From Candidatus Celerinatantimonas neptuna (lineage in GTDB: Bacteria; Pseudomonadota; Gammaproteobacteria; Enterobacterales; Celerinatantimonadaceae): DNA of 64,000 bases. Shown in pieces: positions 37,393 to 47,103 of the stretch; positions within the stretch are counted from its first letter, which is position 1, and the number at the start of each line of letters is the position of its first letter. A program made the position numbers and the translations under genes. The notes beneath the pieces are model-generated. The model saw nothing but the letters and a program-made list of their open reading frames with translations, was not told the DNA's origin and did no database searches. The DNA is taken from the NCBI GenBank assembly GCA_911810475.1, contig OU461276.1:3597501-3661500 (forward strand). The letters are read 5' to 3'.

Positions 37393-38889
37393 ATGAGAGA
37401 TTGTATACAATTTCACTCGAAAATCAGACCTGATGATATTGCTGTTATCGATCTTAGTTTCAACCGTACTTGGACGTATCGATCATTCAACCGTATGATC
37501 GATACGTTTGCCTGTATACTCTTAGAAAAAGGAGTGATACAGGGAGATCGGATTGTCTGTCTTGCAAAAAATCGGGCAGAGGTCCCTGCTCTACATTTTG
37601 CATGTTCTCGTATAGGTGCAATCTTTGTTCCCTTGAATTGGCGTCTGACCCTTGAAGAATTAAAGCTCATTATTGAAGATTGTAATCCCAGATACTTATT
37701 TGTAGATCAGGAAACAAGTGAAAAAGGGCTCCCTGGAGAAGATCTGGAACAGTTATTTTTTGAAGAATATAGTGAGCTTTCAATTATCAATAATCCGGTA
37801 TTACAAGATGATATTCCTTCCTTGATCTTATATACATCGGGGACATCTGGATTTCCTAAAGGCGTTATTTTAAGTGAAAAAAATTTGGATGAAACAGCTA
37901 TTAATTTTGCTTTATTAAGCGATATTCATCGGGCCAGTTCTTTTTTGTGTGAAGCCCCAATGTTTCATATTATTGGCTTAATAACATCCATTCGGCCTGT
38001 ATTATTCTTCGGTGGGAAGATCATCATCTCAGATCATTTTATACCCCAAAATACATTAAGATATTTAAGTGATTCTAAATTAAACGTAACGCATTATCTT
38101 TGTGTCCCTCAAATGGCAAAAGCTTTGCGCCAAGAACCTGATTTTTCACCTGCACTATTGAGAAACCTTAAAGCTATTATTACCGGTGGTTCGCCTCATC
38201 CTAAAGATGATATTCAGGAATGGCTTGACGATGGCATTCACATTTTAGAAGGATATGGAATGAGTGAAGCTGGAACAATATTGGGTATGCCTGTGAATAT
38301 GAATATTCTGAAAAATAAAGTAGGCTACACTGGCCTTACAACTCACCGTCTTCAAATCAGACTTACTGACGATACAGGTCAAGTCATTACAGAGCATCAA
38401 ATAGCGGGAGAGCTTCAAGTCAAAGGTCCCAATATCATGCAAGGATATTGGAATAAAAAAGATGAATTTTCGGCGGCCCATACTGATGATGGATGGTTCA
38501 AAACCGGAGATATTGGTCTATGTGATGATGATGGGTATTTTCGAATTATCGACCGTAAAAAAGATATGTATATTTCCGGAGGAGAAAATATTTATCCATC
38601 TGAACTTGAACTGGTTGTCAAGAAGTACCCGGGAGTTGATTCATGTGTTGTCGTTGGTGTACCTGATATAAAATGGGGAGAAGTCGGCTGCCTCTATGTT
38701 GTCCTTGATAAAAAATCTATTCACCCCCCTTCCACAGAAAAAATTAATCTGTTTTTAGAGAAATATCTGGCGCGTTATAAATTACCTAAATATATCTATT
38801 ATTTAGATGAATTACCAAGAAATGCAGCGGGTAAAGTTTTAAAAGACAGTTTAATTAAACAACATAATTCATCCTTAAAAGATACATAG
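37393..38889 (+). CDS. fcs: Hydroxycinnamate (p-coumarate/ferulate) CoA ligase
   Basis: 498 residues of the acyl-adenylate superfamily. It would activate p-coumarate or ferulate with ATP and CoA, supplying the preceding hydratase/lyase. Motifs: P-loop LILYTSGTSGFPKGV, GYGMSEAGT, WFKTGDIGLCDDDGYF, and C-terminal RKKDMYISGGENIYPSELE with the catalytic Lys in RNAAGKVLK. GGAGG stands before the ATG and the gene follows ech closely. The N-terminal domain (TWTYRSFNRMI, VCLAKNRAEVPALHFACSRIGAIFVPLNWRL) is of the medium-size fatty/aromatic acyl-CoA ligase type. Substrate is inferred from context. Confidence 0.86.
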   Translation: MRDCIQFHSKIRPDDIAVIDLSFNRTWTYRSFNRMIDTFACILLEKGVIQGDRIVCLAKNRAEVPALHFACSRIGAIFVPLNWRLTLEELKLIIEDCNPRYLFVDQETSEKGLPGEDLEQLFFEEYSELSIINNPVLQDDIPSLILYTSGTSGFPKGVILSEKNLDETAINFALLSDIHRASSFLCEAPMFHIIGLITSIRPVLFFGGKIIISDHFIPQNTLRYLSDSKLNVTHYLCVPQMAKALRQEPDFSPALLRNLKAIITGGSPHPKDDIQEWLDDGIHILEGYGMSEAGTILGMPVNMNILKNKVGYTGLTTHRLQIRLTDDTGQVITEHQIAGELQVKGPNIMQGYWNKKDEFSAAHTDDGWFKTGDIGLCDDDGYFRIIDRKKDMYISGGENIYPSELELVVKKYPGVDSCVVVGVPDIKWGEVGCLYVVLDKKSIHPPSTEKINLFLEKYLARYKLPKYIYYLDELPRNAAGKVLKDSLIKQHNSSLKDT

Positions 38890-38912
38890 AAATTCTACTT
38901 AAACAGATTATA

Positions 38913-38947
38913 AAAATAAGGTCAACAATAATTATTGACCTTATTTT
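38913..38947. terminator. Bidirectional terminator between fcs and vdh
   Basis: Perfect 13-bp repeat AAAATAAGGTCAA / TTGACCTTATTTT around a nine-base loop, between convergent genes. A and T tails suit both directions. Confidence 0.85.
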
Positions 38948-38996
38948 CTGGATGATTTAGTAAACAATCATACAATCTAAAAGTGGTATATTATCA

Positions 38997-40457
38997 TCAG
39001 AATGGAAATTGGATAGGTGTATCTTTTTCTGTAATCCATTTCCAATGTGTGTACAAATCAATATTATTAGGTCCCCCGACACTTTGACCGTTTCCTGATG
39101 CACCTGTTCCGCCAAATGGATTAACGCCTTCATCATTGACTGTCTGATCATTAATATGAAGTAATCCAACATCCAATTGATTTCCTAGTCGTCTTGCCCG
39201 TGCTAAATCAGGCGATATGATAGCCGCGGATAAGCCATATTCGGTTAAAGAAGCAAGTTGAATAGCCTCCTCATCGGTCTTAAACGTTGTAATAGAAGCT
39301 ACCGGACCAAATATCTCTTCATCAAAAGCTTTCATTCCTGGCTCTACATCCGTTAAAACTGTTGGCCTGTAGAACAACTTTTCATAAGTTCCCCCAGCAA
39401 CGAGTTTAGCTCCCGACTCTATACTCTCCAGAACAATATTATGAACCCGCTGCAGTTGCCGATCATTTATGAGCGGGCCCAGAGCGACCTGCTCTGTTGC
39501 AGGATCACCCACTTTTAGCTCATTTGCTTTTTTAATCAGTTTTTCCGTTAATCGCTCAGCTACTGACTCGTGAACAAGAATCCTTCCTGAAGTCATGCAA
39601 ATCTGCCCTTGATGCATGTAGCTGCCCCAGGCAATATTGTTAACCGCCTGATCCAGATTTGCATCATCAAGTATAATTAATGAGTTTTTACCACCTAATT
39701 CTAAGATTACTTTTTTTAAATTTCTTCCACATATTTCACCCACTGAACGGCCGGCTGAAGTAGAACCAGTAAATGCAATCATGGCAACTTCTTTGGCGCT
39801 GCAAAGTGCTTCTCCAGCATCTTTATCACCGGGACAAACCTGATAGACTCCTTTTGGAAAACCGGCAAATTCAAATGCCATCGCTAATATATACCCACCT
39901 GAAAGTGGAGTTTGAGGATCTGGTTTAGAGACAACTGCATTTCCTAATGCTAAAGCTGGAGCAACCGATCGTATTGATAATATAAGTGGAAAATTAAATG
40001 GTGAAATTACGCCCACAACCCCCAATGGAATACGTTTAGCAATTGACTCCCGATCTGGTGATGAAGCAAGTACTAAACCGTTTGGCTGAACCGCTAAATT
40101 AGCGGATAGCCTTAAAATAGATATTGCAATCTGAAGTTCAAACAAGCCTTTAGCTAGAATTCCCCCCGTTTCCCGGGCAATAATAAGTGCCAGTTCATCC
40201 ATATGTTTTTCTAAATAACCAGCAGCATTAAGAAATAAAACAGAACGCTCATCAGGTGATATATTACCCCACTTTTTCTGTGCTATTCGTGCATTATGAC
40301 ACGCTTTATTTATATCGTTAGCTGAGGCTATCGCTGTCTGAGTCATTGTTTTTAAAGTTGCAGGTTCCATTACATCACGTATATTTGTATGAGTTACCCA
40401 TTCTCCAGTGAATAATTTCCCTTCCCAAGGTGATTTATTAAGAATTTTTACAGGCAT
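38997..40457 (-). CDS. vdh: Aromatic aldehyde dehydrogenase (vanillin / 4-hydroxybenzaldehyde)
   Basis: 486 residues of the NAD(P)-dependent aldehyde dehydrogenase family. The catalytic Glu and Cys are seen in VILELGGKNSLIILDDANLDQA and HQGQICMTSGRILV; FTGSTSAGRSVGEI is the nucleotide site; EEIFGPVASI and FGGTGASGNGQSVGG close the fold. It would oxidise the aldehyde made by the hydratase/lyase to 4-hydroxybenzoate or vanillate. The N-terminal sequence with QPNGLVLASSPDRESIAKRIPLGVVGVISPFNFPL resembles benzaldehyde/vanillin dehydrogenases. AGGA lies eight bases before the ATG. It is a single-gene unit convergent with fcs. Confidence 0.88.
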   Translation of the reverse strand: MPVKILNKSPWEGKLFTGEWVTHTNIRDVMEPATLKTMTQTAIASANDINKACHNARIAQKKWGNISPDERSVLFLNAAGYLEKHMDELALIIARETGGILAKGLFELQIAISILRLSANLAVQPNGLVLASSPDRESIAKRIPLGVVGVISPFNFPLILSIRSVAPALALGNAVVSKPDPQTPLSGGYILAMAFEFAGFPKGVYQVCPGDKDAGEALCSAKEVAMIAFTGSTSAGRSVGEICGRNLKKVILELGGKNSLIILDDANLDQAVNNIAWGSYMHQGQICMTSGRILVHESVAERLTEKLIKKANELKVGDPATEQVALGPLINDRQLQRVHNIVLESIESGAKLVAGGTYEKLFYRPTVLTDVEPGMKAFDEEIFGPVASITTFKTDEEAIQLASLTEYGLSAAIISPDLARARRLGNQLDVGLLHINDQTVNDEGVNPFGGTGASGNGQSVGGPNNIDLYTHWKWITEKDTPIQFPF

Positions 40458-40593
40458 AGGATCTATCCTCTCGATTTTTTAAATATTATTATTTATTAGA
40501 TATTTTAAAGTCAGTGACTTTATTCGTCATGTCAATTAAAAATATATAAAATGAATAATTTTAACAAAAAACAAATAGGAATTGTTATTCGCA

Positions 40594-41493
40594 TTATGTT
40601 ATTGCTTTTTCATTATTCGAATGAATACCTCTATAGTTTTTAGGACTAATACCTGACTTTAGTTTAAAAAAACGAGAAAAATATGCTGGATCTTCAAATC
40701 CTAATTTATAAGCAATTTGTTCTATGCGATACTGACTATATGTTAGATATCGTATAGCTTCAATTAACAATCGTTCATTAATCAGCTGTTTAGCTGTATT
40801 CCCTTTTTCTCTTCGGCAAAGACGGTTCAATGTCGAAATAGAAACGCCTAGCACTTCTGAATATTTTGAAACAGGCCACTGACTCTGATAATGGGATTCA
40901 ATCAAATTAGAAAACTCATCAAAAGTGTTATCAACCACTTGAATATTTTGAATATTATATTCATTTTCCATCTCTCTATATATCGTCATCAAGATTAATT
41001 TAGTCATCCACTCCATTGAAAAACACTTAGTTGTATGCCGAGTATTAAACTCATTATACAGATGTTTAAAATATGTTCTTAAGGGCAAGAAGTACTGAGA
41101 ATCACTTTTAAAGCTTAGAACACTTTGTCTTTTTGTGACAAAAGTTAAGTATTGTTTTGCTTTTGAATCAGATAAACGATTTGCCAATTTTTCATCTATT
41201 GTTAGAACATACCCTTGTGTATCTGGAAAGAAAACAAAGCTATGTATTACTCCAGAAGGAATAATAATTACAGATTCGCTTCTTGTATTAAAGCGTTCAT
41301 TATCAAGTAATGCAGATACGTTTCCATTGATTATGATAATAATCTGACATAAGTTTTTGTGGATATGCGGCCTGATTTCCCAACATTCTTTTTTACTTCT
41401 ATCTGAAATAGACTCTATATGGATAACCTCATCATTAAAATTATCTTCTATATCTCCATATAAATAAAATTTTGGAATAAATTCTGTTTTCAT
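40594..41493 (-). CDS. pobR: AraC-family regulator, PobR-like activator of pobA
   Basis: 299 residues. The N-terminal part (about 30-140) is a cupin-like sensor (WEIRPHIHKNLCQIIIIINGNVSALL). The C-terminal 100 residues are an AraC DNA-binding domain with two HTH motifs (SISTLNRLCRREKGNTAKQLINERLLIEAIRYL and RIEQIAYKLGFEDPAYFSRFFKLKSGISPKNYR). It is divergent from pobA with 119 bases between, the arrangement of AraC-type PobR regulators that respond to 4-hydroxybenzoate. The ATG at 41493 has AGGA eight bases upstream. The symbol rests on family plus position. Confidence 0.8.
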   Translation of the reverse strand: MKTEFIPKFYLYGDIEDNFNDEVIHIESISDRSKKECWEIRPHIHKNLCQIIIIINGNVSALLDNERFNTRSESVIIIPSGVIHSFVFFPDTQGYVLTIDEKLANRLSDSKAKQYLTFVTKRQSVLSFKSDSQYFLPLRTYFKHLYNEFNTRHTTKCFSMEWMTKLILMTIYREMENEYNIQNIQVVDNTFDEFSNLIESHYQSQWPVSKYSEVLGVSISTLNRLCRREKGNTAKQLINERLLIEAIRYLTYSQYRIEQIAYKLGFEDPAYFSRFFKLKSGISPKNYRGIHSNNEKAIT

Positions 41494-41565
41494 CACATCT
41501 TCCTATCACTGATTTGATTAAAAACTACAAGAATTTCTCGATTTTATGAATGTTATGAAACCTCA

Positions 41566-41581
41566 TTATCATAGATGATAA
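41566..41581. promoter_or_regulatory. Palindrome in the pobR-pobA intergenic region
   Basis: TTATCAT-AG-ATGATAA, a perfect 7+7 inverted repeat 31 bases before the pobA ATG. It may be an operator or part of the pobA core promoter. AraC proteins usually bind direct repeats, so its reader is uncertain. Confidence 0.4.
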
Positions 41582-41594
41582 ATAAACTCAATGA

Positions 41595-42818
<1,224 letters not shown>

Positions 42819-42820
42819 AG

Positions 42821-44059
42821 CTACAGTTCATTGTCATATGTTTTAATTAACTGTTTGCCTTGTCTTTTTAGAATATCAAGAAACAGTTTTTGACTGGCAG
42901 TCGGTTTCCAATTCTTTCGGGTCGTAATACCGATGGCCCGACAGGCATGGTTTAGAGAAAAAGGAATAACAGACAAACAACCAGAGTCAATTTCTTGCTG
43001 AACCTGATGTTTAGATATCAAAGCTAATTTATTACTATTTTGAAGTAATGAACGAATCAGTATTTGAGAGTTGGATTCAATCAGTTTTTCAGGTGGATTA
43101 ATCTGGTTATCGATAAAAAGGTGATCAAAAATAGCCCGGGTTGGCGCTCCCTGATGAGGAACAACCCATTCTTTTTGAGCCAATTCAGACAGCAAAATTT
43201 CACTATGTGACATATAAGGATGATCGGGTCGTGCAATGATAACAACACTGGATGAGAATAATTTTTCCTGAATAACATCATCTTTAGGGACCGGGTCTCG
43301 GAGTGCTCCAATTAATATATCAATGTCCCCACAACGTAAATGAGATAAAAGATCATCATATGGCCCGTCAAAAATGCTGAATTTCACATCTGGATAGTAA
43401 TGCGTAAAATCAATTATACTCTTAGGCAAAATCGATGTTCTTGCAAGCGGCATGCTACCGATAGCAAGGTGTCTGATTTCGACCTGATTCAATGCATTAA
43501 TCTCTTCACACGCCTGATTAAGTTCCAAAAACGCTAATTTAGCCGCTTTTGCAAGGATTCGGGCTGGGTTTGTAGCAATTATTCCAATACTGCTTTTTTC
43601 AAATAATTGGATCTCCAGTAAACTTTCCAGATCCCGCCCAGAGCGATGTAACGATGATTGGGAAACACCGACCTGGCGGCCTGCGCTACTGAAACTATTA
43701 GAAGCAGCAATTGCAATTAAAGCTTTAAGTTGTGTTGTTGTAATCAGATTTAACAAAGATTCAGCAACATTGCGTTGTTTTTCGCTCCCATATTCAAGCG
43801 TGCGATTGAGACCATTTAGCAAAATGTCTAATGCCCGGGTTACCCTGGCCGCAAAAATAGAACCACTCTGCGTTGGGTACATTCCGGTATTTGTTCTTTC
43901 AAATAAGCTGCTTCCTAGCGATATTTCAAATTTTGAGATGGCCTGAGTAATTGCCGGCTGTGATAAATAAACCTTTTCGGTAGCTTTACTAATTCCTTTA
44001 CATTCGATAATCGCAAGAAATGCCCTTAAGTGCCTGATATTATAAGTATTATCTTTCAC
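42821..44059 (-). CDS. LysR-type regulator with two tandem N-terminal HTH domains
   Basis: 412 residues, about 110 longer than a normal LysR protein. The first winged HTH is at about 8-66 (IRHLRAFLAIIECKGISKATEKVYLSQPAITQAISKFEISLGSSLFER). A second complete LysR-like HTH is at about 107-165 (TTTQLKALIAIAASNSFSSAGRQVGVSQSSLHRSGRDLESLLEIQLFEK). The ligand-binding domain follows from about 195. The start is GTG at 44057-44059, fixed by AAGGAG six bases upstream; an upstream ATG lacks a ribosome site. It is divergent from ligJ-ligK-galD and probably controls the protocatechuate genes, like LigR or PmdR elsewhere, but those have one HTH. Confidence 0.85.
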   Translation of the reverse strand: MKDNTYNIRHLRAFLAIIECKGISKATEKVYLSQPAITQAISKFEISLGSSLFERTNTGMYPTQSGSIFAARVTRALDILLNGLNRTLEYGSEKQRNVAESLLNLITTTQLKALIAIAASNSFSSAGRQVGVSQSSLHRSGRDLESLLEIQLFEKSSIGIIATNPARILAKAAKLAFLELNQACEEINALNQVEIRHLAIGSMPLARTSILPKSIIDFTHYYPDVKFSIFDGPYDDLLSHLRCGDIDILIGALRDPVPKDDVIQEKLFSSSVVIIARPDHPYMSHSEILLSELAQKEWVVPHQGAPTRAIFDHLFIDNQINPPEKLIESNSQILIRSLLQNSNKLALISKHQVQQEIDSGCLSVIPFSLNHACRAIGITTRKNWKPTASQKLFLDILKRQGKQLIKTYDNEL

Positions 44060-44096
44060 ATTCTGCTCCTTAAATAAGCACTTTAACAGCATACCT

Positions 44097-44137
44097 ATAG
44101 CAAAAATCAATAGCAACGAATTGAAAACGAAATAGCA
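44097..44137. promoter_or_regulatory. Three ATAGCA direct repeats in the LysR-ligJ divergent region
   Basis: ATAGCA occurs at 44097-44102, 44110-44115 and 44132-44137, spaced 13 and 22 bases, within the 152-base divergent region. It is a possible binding array for the adjacent regulator; short repeats can also arise by chance in AT-rich sequence. Confidence 0.3.
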
Positions 44138-44211
44138 CATCACGCGTCACAATTTAATAATATTTTTTATCAAATATTTAACATTAAGAAATGTCTGAGG
44201 AATTGACTCAT

Positions 44212-45237
44212 ATGATTATCGATTGTCATGGCCACTATACAACAACGCCATCGGGCGTAAGTAAATACAGGGAGCATCAAAAAGAAGCACTCGAATCTGA
44301 TCCACTGTTTCGTGGGGAAAAAGGTCAATTTCATGTTAGTGATGATGAAATCAAAGAATCAATTATTAAAAATCAACTGAAATTGCAAAAAGAAAGAGGA
44401 ACCGACCTCACTATATTTTCACCACGAGCCAGCTGGATGGGTCATCATTTAGGGAATGAGTATACCAGTCGGTATTGGACAGAGAACCAGAATGATCTCA
44501 TTCGACGGGTTTGCGATCTATTTCCTGAAAACTTTGCCCCCGTTGCTCAACTACCGCAGTCTCCGGGAGTATCCCCTGCGCGATCAGTTCCCGAACTTGT
44601 TCGTTGTGTTGAACAGATGGGGTTTATCGGCTGTAACTTGAATCCAGACCCATCTGGTGGTCACTGGCAAGACACATCTTTAGCCAGCCGTGAATTCTAT
44701 CCTTTATATGAAAAAATGTGTGATTTAGATGTCCCTGCCATGATCCATGTGAGTGCAGCATGTAATGAATGTTTTCATACAACTGGCTCACACTATCTGG
44801 GAGCTGATACAACCGGCTTCCAACAATTGGTAATGTCTGATGTATTTAAGGACTTCCCTGAGTTAAAAATAATTATTCCCCATGGTGGTGGCGCGGTTCC
44901 ATACCATTGGGGACGGTTCAGAGGACTCATGCAAGATAAAGGATATCCGCCCCTTGAAGAATCCGCCCTGAACAATATCTATTTTGATACATGTGTCTAT
45001 CATCAGGAAGGCATTGATTTATTACTGGATATTATTCCGGCCAAAAACATTCTCTTTGCATCAGAAATGATAGGGGCAGTCCGGGGAATTGACCCGACTA
45101 CAGGATATTATTTCGATGACACAAAGCGCTATATCGATAATAACCAAAAATTATCACCTCATGAAAAGTCTATGATTTTTGAAGAAAATGCCAGACGAGT
45201 CTTCAGTCGTCTGAATGCAAAAACCCTGCTCCAATGA
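44212..45237 (+). CDS. ligJ: 4-Oxalomesaconate hydratase, LigJ type (amidohydrolase superfamily)
   Basis: 341 residues from MIIDCHGHYTT, the same length as SYK-6 LigJ. It hydrates the oxalomesaconate isomer to 4-carboxy-4-hydroxy-2-oxoadipate in the protocatechuate 4,5-cleavage pathway. Highly diagnostic segments: TIFSPRASWMGHH, LPQSPGVSP, MGFIGCNLNPDPSGGHWQ, VPAMIHVSAACN, IIIPHGGGAVPYHWGRFRGL, FDTCVYHQEGIDLL and EMIGAVRGIDPTTGYYFDDTKRYID. Metal ligands include the HGH at the start. It is unrelated to GalB, the alternative hydratase. Start 44212 is chosen over an ATG at 44191 because GAGGA lies upstream of it and the family starts here. First gene of ligJ-ligK-galD. Confidence 0.93.
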   Translation: MIIDCHGHYTTTPSGVSKYREHQKEALESDPLFRGEKGQFHVSDDEIKESIIKNQLKLQKERGTDLTIFSPRASWMGHHLGNEYTSRYWTENQNDLIRRVCDLFPENFAPVAQLPQSPGVSPARSVPELVRCVEQMGFIGCNLNPDPSGGHWQDTSLASREFYPLYEKMCDLDVPAMIHVSAACNECFHTTGSHYLGADTTGFQQLVMSDVFKDFPELKIIIPHGGGAVPYHWGRFRGLMQDKGYPPLEESALNNIYFDTCVYHQEGIDLLLDIIPAKNILFASEMIGAVRGIDPTTGYYFDDTKRYIDNNQKLSPHEKSMIFEENARRVFSRLNAKTLLQ

Positions 45238-45266
45238 ATTAATTATAATTTTAAAAGGAGAATCAT

Positions 45267-45944
45267 ATGCAAGAACATGTGGTTGTACAAAAGATTCATC
45301 GAGTTAAATCCGAAATTATTGAAGCATTTAGCCAACTTGGGGTCGCGACCATTCATGAGGCACAAGCTCGACGAGGTTTATTAGCCGATCATCTGCGGCC
45401 GATCCAACAAGACGTCACGGTTGCCGGCTCTGCTATTACGATTTCAGGTGCCGGAGGGGATAATTGGATGATGCATGTTGCAATTGAACAATGCCAACAA
45501 GGCGATATGATGGTGTTCTCCCCACACTCTCCTTCAAATTCAGGTTTCTTTGGTGATTTGCTCGCAACATCAGCGCAAGCCCGCGGGGTTCAGGGATTGA
45601 TCATTGATGCAGGGGTCCGTGATACACGCATTCTCAGGCAAATGAATTTTCCCGTCTGGTCGAAGCATATTTTTTCTCAAGGAACAATTAAAGAAACGCT
45701 TGGCTCAGTCAACTGCCCTTTAGTTTGTGCAAATCAGCTAATTTATCCCGGTGATATTATTGTTGCTGATGACGACGGCGTTGTTGTAGTTCGCCGTGAC
45801 GAGGCAGAAGAAGTACTGAATTTAGCATTAGAAAGAGAAAGTCTCGAAGAAGAGAAACGTATCAGACTTGCAAACGGTGAACTAGGTTTGGATATCTATA
45901 ATATGCGTGAGCGACTGGCGGCAAAAGGACTCAGATATGTTTGA
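45267..45944 (+). CDS. ligK: 4-Carboxy-4-hydroxy-2-oxoadipate aldolase / oxaloacetate decarboxylase
   Basis: 225 residues of the RraA-like class II pyruvate aldolases (LigK, GalC, PmdF; usual length about 227). It cleaves CHA to pyruvate and oxaloacetate, the last step of the pathway, with a divalent metal. Diagnostic: [71 protein letters not shown] (metal-site Arg-Asp) and [15 protein letters not shown] [18 protein letters not shown] stands before the ATG. The end overlaps the next start by eight bases. Confidence 0.94.
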   Translation: MQEHVVVQKIHRVKSEIIEAFSQLGVATIHEAQARRGLLADHLRPIQQDVTVAGSAITISGAGGDNWMMHVAIEQCQQGDMMVFSPHSPSNSGFFGDLLATSAQARGVQGLIIDAGVRDTRILRQMNFPVWSKHIFSQGTIKETLGSVNCPLVCANQLIYPGDIIVADDDGVVVVRRDEAEEVLNLALERESLEEEKRIRLANGELGLDIYNMRERLAAKGLRYV

Positions 45945-46992
45945 CAGAATTCCGTGCATGTGGATGCGGGGAGGAACATCAAAAGGCGCTTATTTTATAG
46001 AAGATGATCTTCCCCGGCTCCCTGATGAAAGAGATGCTCTATTACTCCGGATTATGGGCTCACCTGATATACGGCAAATTGATGGGATCGGTGGCGCTGA
46101 TCCGCTCACCTCTAAAGTTGCTATTGTTCGTCCTTCGCAACGTCCCGGAATTGATATTGATTACCTTTTCCTTCAGGTGTTCGTTGATCAGCCTCTGGTA
46201 TCCGATGCACAAAATTGCGGCAACATTCTGGCCGGAGTCGGCCCTTTTGCACTCGAACGCGGTTTAATTCAAGGTCAAGATGGAAATACAAATGTATCCA
46301 TCTATATGGAAAATACAGGCCAGGTTGCAATTCAGAACATTCAGACACCAAATGGTCAAGTCTGCTATCATGGTGATACCCATATTGATGGTGTTCCCAT
46401 CCCTGCCAGCCCTGTTTATATAACCTTTCAGGATACGGCCGGTTCCAGTTGCGGCAGCTTACTTCCGACCGGCCATACCACAGATAAAATTGATAGTATC
46501 AATGTAACCTGTATCGATAATGGGATGCCTGTTGTTATTTTATCAGCAGCAGATTTTGGCCTTTCAGGAAATGAGACCCGCAAAGAACTAGAAAATAACC
46601 AATCACTCAGAAACAAGTTAGAAAGTATCCGCTTAAAAGCCGGACGGATGATGAATCTTGGAGATGTTTCAGAAAAGTCAGTTCCCAAACTAACACTTAT
46701 TAGCTCAGCTCAACATGGCGGTACCATTTCAACAAGGACATTCATTCCTCACCGATGCCATGCTTCAATTGGTGTATTAGGAGCGGTCAGTGTCGCATCG
46801 GCATGCTTATTAGAAAATTCTCCAGCAGCCCGGATAGCCTGGTCTCCGTCAGGTACACCGAAACGCATTTCTATCGAACATCCAAGTGGTGAAACATCTG
46901 TAGTCATCGATGTTGATCATGACAATTCTATTCGTAACGCTGCAATTATCCGCACCACTCGTAAACTATTTGATGGTTATGTATTTTCATAA
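45937..46992 (+). CDS. galD: 4-Oxalomesaconate tautomerase/isomerase, PrpF family (GalD/LigU)
   Basis: 351 residues of the PrpF-like fold. Diagnostic: [72 protein letters not shown]-like [10 protein letters not shown] and [23 protein letters not shown]. These match Pseudomonas GalD closely from memory. GalD is a keto-enol tautomerase; the related LigU moves the double bond for LigJ. Since the partner here is LigJ, a LigU-type role is equally possible. The ATG at 45937 has AAGGA eight bases upstream and overlaps ligK. Last gene of the unit. Confidence 0.88.
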   Translation: MFDRIPCMWMRGGTSKGAYFIEDDLPRLPDERDALLLRIMGSPDIRQIDGIGGADPLTSKVAIVRPSQRPGIDIDYLFLQVFVDQPLVSDAQNCGNILAGVGPFALERGLIQGQDGNTNVSIYMENTGQVAIQNIQTPNGQVCYHGDTHIDGVPIPASPVYITFQDTAGSSCGSLLPTGHTTDKIDSINVTCIDNGMPVVILSAADFGLSGNETRKELENNQSLRNKLESIRLKAGRMMNLGDVSEKSVPKLTLISSAQHGGTISTRTFIPHRCHASIGVLGAVSVASACLLENSPAARIAWSPSGTPKRISIEHPSGETSVVIDVDHDNSIRNAAIIRTTRKLFDGYVFS

Positions 46993-47103
46993 AACCTGTT
47001 GTAACTGCTTATGGTTACACAAGTTAATAGAAAATTGAGATAAGAAAATCAATTCGAAGTGTCTTGTATTTCTTATCCTAATTGCAAATCAACCGACACC
47101 TGA

